Below are positions 33,345 through 44,269 of a stretch of DNA of 64,000 nt, piece after piece. The notes under the pieces were generated by a model, which was not told the origin of the DNA, made no database searches, and worked only from the letters and a program-made list of their open reading frames with translations. The DNA is from Triglochin maritima (Eukaryota; Streptophyta; Magnoliopsida; Alismatales; Juncaginaceae). The position numbers and the translations under genes are program-made. Numbering within the stretch: the first letter of the stretch is position 1; each line of letters begins with the position of its first letter. Location: contig OY821784.1 of NCBI GenBank assembly GCA_963682175.1, forward strand, positions 31,167,621 to 31,231,620. Reading direction: 5' to 3'.

Positions 33345-35515
33345 TGTAGGATTTCGTGTCCGTATGTATGTATATATTTTTAAAATTTTAATACAAACAT
33401 ATATGATCGATTTCATATTTTCATTGATTTTATGTACATGTCTATGTTCATTCTAATATCATGAATTCCTACACATATTAAAATAAACAAAAGATAGAGG
33501 ATCATACACAAAGGTTCTCTAAAACCTTTTAGAAGATCTGGTGTTCCATTGCTCGTTGAATCGTCCGTCGATTCGCCTCGAAGTGTTCACCAAACTCTAA
33601 ACAAGATTAGAAAGATTTGAGCTAACCAATTAATTTCTAATTAAGCTTAAAATCTAGCTAATAACATCTCTAAAAACCCATGAGAATTTTATCTCCAAAA
33701 CTTAAAATACTAAGAGAATTTTTGAATGTGTTAATTGGGGTAATTAGGGAGAGAAAGAATTGCCTGTATATAAACCAGTAGGATGAGGGGTCTTTTTATA
33801 GGCTCCGAAAACACTCATATCATGAACTATTCTCTAGTCATGATCTCTTGTTTTTTCTCTCCTAAAATTAATCTCAATTTGCCACATAAGCATCCTAAAA
33901 AACGTTTGATCAAGTATGAAATTAATCCAACCCATGATCTAATTATTCTCTTAAAAATTCAGGCAAAAAATGTGTTGTTCGGTTAACCGAGATTTCCACT
34001 CGGTCGACCAAACCATTCAGTTTTACGCAAGTTCGGATGACCGTGAGCTAGACGGTCGACCGAATATTCATGAGAAAAAAATCCTGAAAAAGTTCAGACG
34101 ATCCACGTCTTGCTCTGGTTGACCATTGACTCACCAAAATTTCTCCTCGTAAATCTCATGGAACGACCGTGCCACTTACGGTCTACTGTCATATCCCAAG
34201 ACAACTCCCGGATATTTTCTTTCGGTTGACCGTTTACACCTGGTTGACTGATCACAATTGTCCATGCACTTTAGACAATTTCGGTCAACCAATTGCGTTA
34301 TCCGATCTCCGTCTGGTCGACCGTTTTCAAAAACCAAGTTGACCGAACCCAAAATGGTGGACCGTTTTGACCCTGATTTTGCCATTGTCAAATTATGGAT
34401 TTATATCCAACAAAATTTGATCTTTTGGGGGTTTTAGCAAATTCATATATTATGTAATATATTATCCTATGTAATATTAAATTGTTACACCCCATAATAT
34501 ATACACCTCATATGAATTTATCCATGATTCTAATTATGTCTATTCTCATGACATATTGATTTTATTCATTCATCACATGTGTCCTTTTTCACATGAAACA
34601 TGACACATCTTATGAACTCAAAATCAAACTTCTTGTTTCCCAGTTTTGTGGTGTGACCTATATGAGGATCTAAGCTAAATTGACAGCGATATTAAACATT
34701 CAATATCTCAAACTATAAGCGGTATCTAGCTACAGATTATAGTTACCCAATTAACATAGATGTCGTTGTTCCACTCGAACTAAACACGATCCATTTAGTG
34801 ATGTAGTGCACCACTTGTGTCTGTCCCTTGCCTCATGATATTAAGAATATATACAAAGTAGAAATGTGTCACTTTTGTATTATAATCATTTCTTGATCTC
34901 TTTTCTGTAATTATAACTATGTAACTTAACTCAAGTTACATTATGCACATTATAATTTTGTTTTATCAAAGGGCCCACTAATATCATCACTCAATTAAGA
35001 GAGGTAATGATAATATTTTGACTGACTATCTTTTCCAGCACAAGTCATATTGAACCAACTATTGCATTTATCACTATACTCATTGATAACTTTTGACAAT
35101 AATCAAATCAAGCACTTCTTGAGTGAAAAGATATAAGTCTCATATCTTACGATCCAAGACACAATAAAATATTAATGACACGAAATACAATTCCATAATA
35201 TTTTACTTATTAGGTCTATTCAACTAACAATTTTCCTCTTTTATATACTCATGTCGTCAATTATTTGTAGAGTTACAACAATCGATGACTAACACGACAA
35301 TCTTATCTCGGTAATTAATGTTTCATGTTAATTACCATGATTGTGAATAACTTTTGATTTATGTGAACCATTATCTTTTAGAGCTAACCGTATCAAACGT
35401 CTCTTCCTTAACACTTCCAAAAGACGAATACAATAATCAAGGAACAAAATGTTTGCACATCCAATTCATAATAATTGACATATAAAAGTAAAACTTTTAG
35501 AACTCATTCCTTTCA
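33345..35515 (-). repeat. Solo LTR of element B (copy 3)
   Basis: On the plus strand it starts TGTAGGATTTCGTG and ends CATTCCTTTCA, 2171 bp, flanked by ACTAA (33340-33344) and ACTGA (35516-35520), a 4/5 duplication. No internal sequence. Its TATA box reads on the minus strand near 33795. Confidence 0.85.
33978..34365. promoter_or_regulatory. Heavily decayed palindrome cluster in LTR B copy 3
   Basis: About ten sites, most carrying CG to TG or CA changes: CGGTTAACCG, CGGTTGACCG, GGTCAACC. This is the most decayed cluster among the B LTRs with well-defined ends, in line with an imperfect target duplication. Confidence 0.5.
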
Positions 35516-35690
35516 ACTGAAACTTGAACGGACTATACATGACCCTTCAAAATTATATCTTTGAATTTATTAGAAAACAAATTGAAAAACCTAAAACCAA
35601 TAGGAGTGGTCTTGAATACATGTTAACAAAACAAAAATAACATGCGCATGCACATATGTATTGCACATTCTATTTATAGGGAAATATAAT
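35516..35690. other. Short AT-rich spacer
   Basis: Nothing recognised between the B solo LTR and the TRIM. Confidence 0.4.
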
Positions 35691-36215
35691 TGAAACGTCC
35701 AATCTCTGAGCTCGAGTCCTGGTTCGTTACCTACGAGCCCATTTTCCCACTACACTCACCTATTGACACAAAAATTTAGTTGGTAAGTGGTGTAGTAGTG
35801 GATCATATTACTATTTCACACTAATATTTTTATGTTAGGAAATACGAGACTAATGTGTTTAGGGTGTTATAACCTACCACACTTGAACACCTGACATCAT
35901 CGTCAGGGTCAAGCCAGTCAATCACCATACGTTGTGGGATTCTAGAGGTGGCTCACACCCTTTTGGTGTGCCACTTGTTTCCCACAATTTCGGCTGGTTC
36001 AAGCTCTAATATCATCTATAACGTCCTGTCCCTGAACCTGCACAGAGTCAGAATCCCGATCTGTCACCCACGAGTCTATTGACCCACCCACAACACCCAC
36101 ATATTGCTATAAAACATAAGTTGGTAAGTGATTTAGTAGAAAATTCACACTATTATATCTCACACTACTATTTTTATGTTAAGCAATGTGAGACTAATGT
36201 GTTTGGGGTGTTACA
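35691..36215 (-). mobile_element. TRIM (miniature LTR retrotransposon)
   Basis: Two direct repeats of 181 bp (35691-35871) and 199 bp (36017-36215) flank 145 bp. On the minus strand each begins TGTAACACCCC or TATAACACCCT and ends near GGACGTT(A/T). Next to the first repeat on that strand is GATATTAGAGCTTG, a decayed tRNA-Met primer site (TGGTATCAGAGC). This size and layout are those of TRIMs. The 5S-like sequence that marks the Cassandra TRIM was not seen. Flanking 5-mers (ATAAT and CGTAC) do not match, so the edges are approximate. Confidence 0.65.
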
Positions 36216-36827
36216 CGTACACCAAAAGATTCAACGGTGGTATGATCACTCAATTGAAAAGAAGAAGTCATCACTTATGCATGAATGAATGAAACAAAGA
36301 TTTTTAACATTATATTATCCTAGGTGAAAAAACTTTAAAAACCAGACCAAATTCAAGAGAAAAATGACAAATCCTTAGCTCTTAATACTAATTGATGATT
36401 TTTTATTAGACTTACTTGACGATGTCATGTCATTTTTCTCGGTATGTGACAAATTTTTTTTCACGATCTTCACAAACACCACCTCTAGACTTCTATAAGT
36501 TGAGCCTGATAAAGATCATACAAGTATTACTGTAGTGTAGTGTTGAACTCTAAAACTCCTTATATAGCGCACTCATTATGTATTATAACTTATAACATAC
36601 CCCACTACTACTTAACATTAACGTGTTCTTTAATTGGCTAGCTTACTCAAATTAATTAGGTTAGTTAAGTCAACTTTAGTTGAACATTAGAACTATGAGA
36701 CCAACAATTTAATCATATTAACTTGTACAAAAAGATTGAACCTCTCATGCTACAACGGAAAAGCCGGCTCTGCACATTCACAGTGACTCAATTCTACGGC
36801 CAAACATCACATGCCAAATGGACTATC
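36216..36827. other. AT-rich flank with dispersed repeat
   Basis: The portion 36380-36510 resembles 24400-24550 (ATTAGACTTACTTGACGATG..., then ...CACCACCTCTAGACTTCT). No gene seen. Ends in the target duplication CTATC at 36823-36827. Confidence 0.4.
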
Positions 36828-37323
36828 TGTTAAGTCCCTAACCTGTGATTATGGGTTAATGGGTGGTTAAGGAGGTGTTTTGCATGGGAAAGTGGTGAGT
36901 CACAGTTGTATGCATGGGAATGGAGGAGAATAGGACGTGTAGGGTGATGGTGTGGGGGTTGGTTACTGTTGACGCGGGTTTTGTTGGGTTAAGAAGGAAA
37001 TCTCTCTCTCTCTCTCACTTGCTCTCCCTCACTCCCTTTCCTTTCCTTTTCCGGCGGCAGAGGAGGCGGAAGTTGGTCCAGCGTGAGGCGTGCGGAGGTC
37101 GTTGCGAGGAGGCGATCATGCGAGGAGGAGCACCGGAGGCGACGTTTCGTGGGCGAGGCTCCGACGGATTTCATCGTTTTCTTGAGGTATGCCGACTTCT
37201 TAGTGTGATTTTGTTGCTCACTCGAGTGTGGGTGATGTGTTGGTCGGTCGGGGGAGGTCAGAGACCTCTCCAGCGACGAGAACGACGTAAATCCTTGGCT
37301 GGATCAAGGTTACAGACGACCAA

Positions 37324-37812
37324 CGGTCGACCGGGACCCTTCGGGCGGTCGACCGATGTAGTGTATTTTGTCCGACTTTAACCATCACCGGTCGAACGAT
37401 GCCTTGTGGTGGTCGACCGGTAGTGCATTGTGTTGATGGGTCGGGATTGCCTGTTGTGTTTCGGTCGACCAATTGCTTGTGTTCGTTCGACCGGAACTTA
37501 AGTGTACTGGTTTTGATGCATGCTTGTTCGACCAATTCTTTATATGCGTTCGACCGTTATATGACTTATAACTGCTAGGATGCCCTCGTAGTTTTCGGTC
37601 GACCGGGACCTCTGAGTCGGTCAACCGGTAGTACTGTATTGATTTTGACCAGACTCTGGATTTTGACCTCGTATTGGTTGACCGGTTTTAGACTCTTGTT
37701 AGACCATTGGGACTTAAGTTTTGCGCAGAGAGTTCGACCATTGCAGACTTTCGGTCGACCAAACCTTTTTGGGAACGGTCGACCGGATGGCCTCTTTCGG
37801 TCGACTGTTTGT
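37324..37812. promoter_or_regulatory. Palindrome cluster in LTR D2
   Basis: Same seven-pair layout as D1, with more CG to TG/CA changes (for example CGGTCGACCA, TGGTTGACCG, CGGTCAACCG). The pair near 37324/37346 is 22 bp apart, as in D1. Confidence 0.65.
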
Positions 37813-38627
37813 GCACAGAACTGAATTCCCGGTCCTTTTTAGGATGCCAACTCTGTCCACGGAAATTTGTGTCCTCCCCTTGTGCGTGAGCCGGGAGGTG
37901 ACGGTGGGCGTGTTACGTGTGCCTGCCCAAGGACCGTCGTGTGGAAGAGTGTGGGTGTTCGGGACGTGTCACCTCCGTGTATGGATCGTGACTTGCTGTG
38001 ATGGATTAATGGACTCATTGTAGAGTAGCAGGCCTGAGGGATCGCGGATCCCAATGTATGATGTTATGCGGACACGCAACTGTCGTTGGGTGAGGTGACT
38101 ACCGACCTATATGGCTACGGAGGTCGCTGCCCTGCTTTTATAGCTGCGGAGTTGGTGTTTGCGGCTCGTGTAGCCTGATGACCTGACAGACTTCGATCTG
38201 GACCAGTCCGATGCTGTGTCGGACGTATTGTTGGACCACTGATGTTGTTCCGGCGATGATGATTGATGGGCCGATGCTGTTTCGGCTATGTTTTCCTCAG
38301 CTGGGCACCTACTGAGATGATGATTGATGGACCGACCGAGCGACGACTCCGTTGGTGTGGTTTCGACCACGAAGTTACAAATCTATTTCTTATGGCGCGG
38401 ACTTGGCGGATTCTCCTTGCCGAACCCCATGATTAGTATAGTCGCGTGGGGGGAGTGTCACGTCTTGTTCTGCTAGATCGTATGTGCCTACGGTAAGTTT
38501 CCTTGGGAGACCCGATGATGATTGTCGGACTGATGTCCCGTGTTACCTTCGGAGAAACTGTTTTCCTTACTGTTGATGACATGACATGCTACTAGTATGA
38601 TAGTTCCATTTGTATTACTGCATGTGT

Positions 38628-39684
38628 AGGATTTCATGTTTAATTATACATATATATTTTCGAAATTTTTATGTATAATAAGGATCAATTACAATTTTCT
38701 TTGATTTATTTCATGCATGCATCGGTTTGTTTTAACATCTAGTTTCAAAACTCTATTAAAACAAACAAGGGCTCCGAAATTCATACCTAGAAGTTCTCAA
38801 AAACTTCTTGAAGATTCGGAGACGTTGGGGATGCTTCTCGCCGCGCCGGATGCCTCCGAGTGTTCACCGAAACCCTAAACAAGGTTGGAGAGAAAGGAGC
38901 TAGCCAATCGATCTCCAAACAAGCTTAGAATCTAGCTACAAACCCATTCCTTAGCCTCTGAGATTTCTCCTTCCAAAGACTTAGAAAACTAAGAGAATTT
39001 TCGTGGGATTTTGTGGTGAATTAAGAGAGAAAATAATTATAGAATTGTGTGCACCAATTAGGGAGAATAAGGACCTATTTATAGGTTCCAATCTTACTCT
39101 TAATCATGGCTATTCTTTAGCCACGGTTTTCTTTATATTTTCTCTCATAAATTAATTCCTTCATGTATTACATGCACCCACAAAACGTTTGACCAAGTTT
39201 GAAGCTAATCCAACCATCAATCAAATTAATCTCTTAATAATCAAAGGCAGAAAATCAATCGCTGTTCGGTTGACCGAGACCCATTCGGTTAACCAAATAT
39301 GTCACGATTGGTTGACCGAGTACTAGACGGATGACCGATTCTTAAAGAGAAAAATTCTCCTTAACCGATCGGACGAATTCTCGTCTAAGACCGAGTGCCA
39401 TTCGGTTAACCGAAAATATCGGAACTTAATATTATTCGGTTGACCGATTTTGGTTCGGTACACCGTACCAAAGTTCCAGGCACTTTGGTCAAGTTCGGTC
39501 AATCAAATATGACTATCAGTTCCATGTTCGGTTGACCAATCCATAGATCCTTCGGTCGACCGAACCTCAACGGATTACCGAACTTTTACCCGATTTTGCC
39601 TTTTTCAAATTTTGGATTTATTTCCAACAAAATTTGAACTTGAGGGGGTTTTAGCTAATTCACAACTTATGCAATATATTATCC
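38628..39684 (-). repeat. LTR B fragment, inverted
   Basis: On the plus strand it starts TGTAGGATTTCATG, directly after the broken D2 LTR, and runs to TATTATCCTAT. It is the reverse complement of about 47585-48643 and very similar to it, so the two form a 1.06-kb inverted repeat 8 kb apart. It contains a decayed palindrome cluster at about 39262-39565. It ends abruptly at the tail of element A; the two sides share only AT at the join. Confidence 0.85.
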
Positions 39685-39775
39685 TATCCATAGGGGGAGC
39701 ATCTATATGCATAGTTTACATATACAATTTTCAAGTATTAAGATATCGGTTGCCATCATCAAAAAGGGGGGAGAT
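39685..39775 (+). other. 3' internal tail of a second element A copy, with polypurine tract
   Basis: CCATAGGGGGAGCATCTATATGCATAGTTTACATATAC... is the same 3' tail as at 43544-43571 joined to 48644-48707, but without the B insertion. It ends in AAAAAGGGGGGAGAT. A polypurine tract in front of an LTR that also has a primer site behind it means this LTR was shared by two tandem A elements. Confidence 0.8.
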
Positions 39776-41314
39776 TGTTGGCTTTTTGGCCTTAATCTTA
39801 TGTTTTGATGATTTAATCAACCGAATCTTAATTAAAGTAGCACACACTATGCATTGCATATATATTGTATTGTGCTAACCTCTACAGGTGATCAAGACTC
39901 AAGAAAGAAGGAAATGAAGTCAAGACATGTAATTAAAGCTAAATCGAAGACATGTAATCTTGATTTCTTTTGAGTCTTAGGAACAAAGTGTAATTGAGCA
40001 TACTTGAGCTAAAATCAACTTAATCACACACTAGGTTCCCTATAGAAGTCACACACGAAATTTCACATAATTTGGACTTCAATAGATCACCCAAACCTAG
40101 ACCGGAAAACACCAAAACCTGAATTGCAAAAGTCTGCCCACATTCGGTCGACCGCAACGTGCCGTTCGGTCGACCGGATGATCAATTAATCCTGTTTGTG
40201 TTTCCCTGTCTAGTTTCGGTCGACCGCACCATATCTTTCGGTCGACCGTCAGATCATATTTTCTCGACCGTTACTTTTGTCGTATATACCCAACGGTCGT
40301 ATTCGTATTAAACCAAAAATACCCCAAATGTATTTCATGTATCGGTCGACCGAGGACCTCGATCGGTCGACCGTTGGTTCATCTCTTGACAAACCCAAAG
40401 TGCCTGTCCATAATCGGTCGACCGCCAAAACCAGTTTCGGTCGACCGTTTAACCTTGTCAAAATCCCCTGCTATCGGTCAACACAATTTCGGTCGACCGA
40501 TCCACTTTTCCCTCTACCGAAACGCTTGTTCGGTCGACCGGTAATCTTGTTCGGTCGACCGTTTTATTAATTGACTTAAGTGTTCAGTCAACCGATTCAT
40601 ATTTCGGTCGACCGAACCCCTATCGAACCCAAGCGTTCGGTCGACCGTTGCACCTTTTCGGTCGACCGTTTCTGGACAGATTTGCAGCCCGATTTTCTGA
40701 TTTGTGTTCTTTGCACAATATCCAACCAAATCTTGTCCCAACGGATCTATTCTCTCTAATACTTATAAATAGAGTTGTAAAACACATTTTAACACAACTC
40801 TCCCACTACAAACTTGCCCCGAACATTAGAGAGAAATCAAAACACTCAAAGCTTCAAACCTTACACACTTAGTGATCAATTCCTTAATCCTACTCAAGTG
40901 TGCTCAAAGTTTAGAGAGTGTTGTTCCACTCAAGTTCTCAATTGTTGTAAAAGGAAGCAAGGACTTCGGTGAAAGCCCGAAGTGTCCCTCTCGGATTGTG
41001 AGAGGAAGATTCCAAGCTCGGCGAGGGTTGTTCGCGAGTTTGACGGTTGTAAGGCGTTGTCTCCCGGCCCGGAACGGGGAGCGGATAGTGAAGTCGTAGG
41101 CGGAGCTCGGTGATCCGAGCGGAGCTTGCAAGAGAGGATTAGGACCCAGGTGGGGTGCCGAACCTCTATAAAAATCCCCCGACTTCTTGTGGTTTGCATT
41201 TTCCTACACTTGCTTGTTTTGTTTTTAATTTCCGCTGCGCATATCGATTGCTTAAACAAGTAGGTGATTAGATTAAAAAGTGATTAGTGGACCCATAACC
41301 CACACGATCCTACA
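39776..41314 (+). repeat. LTR of element A (left)
   Basis: Starts TGTTGGCTTTTTGG and ends CGATCCTACA. TATAAATA at 40764-40771. The transcribed leader after about 40800 includes a GC-richer stretch around 40960-41160. Followed by a primer site, preceded by a polypurine tract. Confidence 0.92.
40145..40668. promoter_or_regulatory. Palindrome cluster in LTR A, eight pairs
   Basis: CGGTCGACCG-like sites start at 40145/40167, 40217/40239, 40343/40364, 40415/40438, 40475/40490, 40531/40552, 40585/40605 and 40638/40659. Spacings are 22, 22, 21, 23, 15, 21, 20 and 21 bp. Fourteen of the sixteen are the exact 10-mer. The last site ends 96 bp before the TATA box. The identical cluster is present at 49077-49600 in the right LTR. 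Confidence 0.8.
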
Positions 41315-41316
41315 TT

Positions 41317-41328
41317 TGGTATCAGAGC
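41317..41328 (+). promoter_or_regulatory. Primer binding site of element A
   Basis: TGGTATCAGAGC, two bases after the LTR end, complementary to initiator tRNA-Met. Confidence 0.92.
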
Positions 41329-41366
41329 GTTGTTAGCTAAATTCTATACTTAATCGTATTTTTAGC

Positions 41367-43012
41367 ATGGCTAGCACATCTAATCATGTAGAGGGATTAT
41401 GCACCACTAGACCTCCTTTGCTTAATGGTCAAATTATGATTATTGGAAGAATAGGATGAAGATTTTCCTAATTTCTAATGACCTTAAGTATTGGATGTTT
41501 CTCCAAAATCCATACAAACCACCAAATGAAGATGAATTAGATTCACTCACTAGGCCCAAAATGAAAGAAATTGAGATGAACTCAAAAATCATGAACATTC
41601 TATATTGTGGGCTAAATGAGGGTGAATATAATAGGATTAGAGGGTGTGTTAGTGCACATGAGATATGGCATAGACTACAAATGCATCATGAGGGGGATAG
41701 TAAAACTAAGGAAACCCGCATTAGTCTTCTCATGCATAAATATGAGATTTTTTCTATGCAAATCGGTGAGAACATAAGCGAAATGAACACTCGCTTCACC
41801 GATATCACTTACTCTCTTTTGGTTCTTGGAAGAAAAATCAATGAAGGAGAGATGACAAGGAAGTTCCTCCGGTCACTTAGCATCGATTGGGAAGATAAAG
41901 TCGTCGCAATTGAAGAGGCGCATGATCTCTCAAAATTAAAGATGGAGGAGCTCATTGGAAACTTGATGGCTTATGAACTTCAAATCAATCATCGGAAGGA
42001 GAAGGAAGCCACCAAGAAGATATCCACCTTGGCATTACATGCAAACCTTGATGAGCCAAGGAGAGTGGAAGAAGAGGACATTGAGGTCTTAGCCAAAGAC
42101 TTCTTCAAATACCTCAAGAGAGATAAGGGAGAAAAGAATGAAAGAAGAGGTAGAAGAAGTGAGAAAAGAGAAAAAGAAAAAGAGAGGGAGGAGAGTGAAA
42201 ATGAGAGAAGAGAAGGGGAGAAGAAAAAGGAGAGAAGGGAGAGGAGAAAAGAAAAGGAGAAAAGTAAGAGAAAAGAGAAGAGGTTGGAAGCTCACAAGGC
42301 TACTTGGGACGATTCATCGTCTTCATCGTCATCCAAATCAACCACACCTTCATCAACAAAGGAATATGCACATATGTGCTACATGGCAATTCAAGATGAA
42401 GGAAGTGAGGTATCCTCTAACTCTTACTCTAGTAGATCACATTCTTGCTCATCTAAATCATATGCTAGTGATAGTTCATGTTCTAAAGAAGAAACTTATT
42501 CTTATGATGAACTTCAAAATGCATTCCATGATTTAGTTAAACAATATGAGATCATATGTGATAAAAACAAGAATGCTAGAAAGTTAATCAAAGATCTCCA
42601 AAGCCAAATTGATACATGCATAAATGAGAAGAATGAGGTGATTGCTAAATTTGAAAAGAATGCATCAAATCTTGATAAATTAAGAGCAACACCTATAGAT
42701 TGTGATCAACTAAATCTTCAAGCTTCTAACTTGCAATTAAGAAAAGATTTAGAAAGATTCACTAATGGAACTCATATGCTTAACATGCTATTAGGTAGTC
42801 AAAGGCAATCTTTGCAAAAACATGGTTTAGGTTACAATTTTAAATTGAAAAACCATGTATCTCACACTACTCTAAATGGTAAGCATATGTTCATTAACCA
42901 TAGTTCCTCAAGTGTGTGGGCACCCAAAACCAAAATGGTTTGGATCCCAAAAGCTAATGTTCAAGGACCCAAAGTTGTTTGGGTACCCAAATCTACTCTT
43001 GTAGGAGCTTGA
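41367..43012 (+). CDS. Gag of element A (UBN2-type), one frameshift near the start
   Basis: The natural start is probably ATG at 41367 (MASTSNHVEG). Near 41430-41436 one A appears to be missing, shifting the frame; from 41456 to the stop at 43012 it is open for 518 codons. Features: UBN2/gag core with YDYWKNRM-like start, MKEIEMNSKIMNILYCGLNE, CVSAHEIWHRLQMHHEG, MQIGENISEMNTRFTDI and MTRKFLRSLSIDWEDKV (the usual plant gag pattern); Lys/Glu/Arg-rich region at about residues 215-280 of the open part; Ser-rich region; coiled coil LQNAFHDLVKQYEIICDKN; C-terminal repeat VWAPKTKMVWIPKANVQGPKVVW. There is no CX2CX4HX4C knuckle in the normal place and no protease. Copy 1 has the same architecture. 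Confidence 0.85.
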
Positions 43013-43571
43013 GGAGGAGATTGGTGGTGACCGGGTGAGCTCAAGAGTCAAATTCAAATCCGGTTGCATCACCAAATGAGATTGGAGCTAAATTCGAATT
43101 CAACATTGGTATAAATTCTTATCTATTCAATTCATGTTAAATTAGCTCTAATCTAGCTTCATATGCTTAATTGACATATCATAATAGTTTAATTCATTGC
43201 AAATCATATACCCTATTCATTGCAAATCATTTATCACATCCATTGATTTTAATTGTCAAATTTTAAATGGATGTTAGAATAAGGCTTGAATAGAAACCTA
43301 AATGAACTTAACTTGAATCATACTCATTGTTTCCATTTAGCCTTATTGATAAGGGGAGCTTAAATGTTATATCTTTTAGAGTAATGAAGTGCAAAATTTA
43401 GGGGGAGCAACTTCATTACAAGACATCCAAATTCTATGCTTGAAGTCATATTTTTTTATTTTTGATGGATGTCAAAGGGGGAGAGATAATTAAGGGGGTA
43501 ACTTGAAAAACTTGATAAAAATGGAACAAAAACTATGCACATCCATAGGGGGAGCATCTATATGCATAGTT

Positions 43572-44269
43572 TGAAGGGAATGTGTTCTAAAAGTTTTACT
43601 TTTAAATGTCAATTATTATGAATTGAATGAGAAATCATTTTGTTCCTTGTTTATGTTATTCGTCCTTTAGAAGTGTTAAGGGAGAGGCTCTTGGTCCTTA
43701 ACCGTAGAGCTCTAAAAGATATTGGTTTACATAAAACAAAAGATATTCGCAATCATGGTAATTAACATGGAACATTAATTACCGAGTTAAGATTGTCGTG
43801 TTGGTCATAGATCATTGTAGCTCTACAAGTGAGTGACGACACGGGTATGCAAAAGAGGAAAATATTACTTTTGTATACTGAATAGACCTAATAAGTAAAA
43901 TATTATAGAAATGTGTTTCTGTGTCATTAATATTTTACTGTGTCTTTGGTCCTTTGATATGAGACTTATATCTAATCACTTAAGGAATACTTAATTAGAT
44001 CAGTGTCTTGAACTATCGATCAGTGTAGTGTAAAGGCATTGGTTGGTTAAGTACAACTTTTGTTGGAGAAGATAGTTAGTCAAAAGATTATCATTGCCCC
44101 TCTTAATTGAGTGATGATATTAGTGGGCCCCTTGATAAAGCAAAGTTATAATGTGCACAATGTGATTTGAGTTAAGTCACATATTTATAACTAGCTTAAA
44201 GAGATCAAGAAATGAATACTAATACAAAGATGACACAATACTACTTTGTGTGTATTCTTAATATCATGA
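43572..44269 (+). repeat. 5' LTR of nested element B, 3' two thirds deleted
   Basis: Starts TGAAGGGAATGTGTTC and is identical to 46521-47218 except about two bases. The U3 palindrome cluster and TATA box are lost, so this LTR cannot start transcription in the usual way. Confidence 0.88.

Noticed and set aside
35691..36215. Cassandra TRIM
   Set aside because: No 5S rRNA-like promoter block could be read in either terminal repeat.
40145..40668. CRISPR-like array of short repeats
   Set aside because: Spacers are irregular, the repeat is a 10-bp palindrome inside LTRs, and the genome is a plant.
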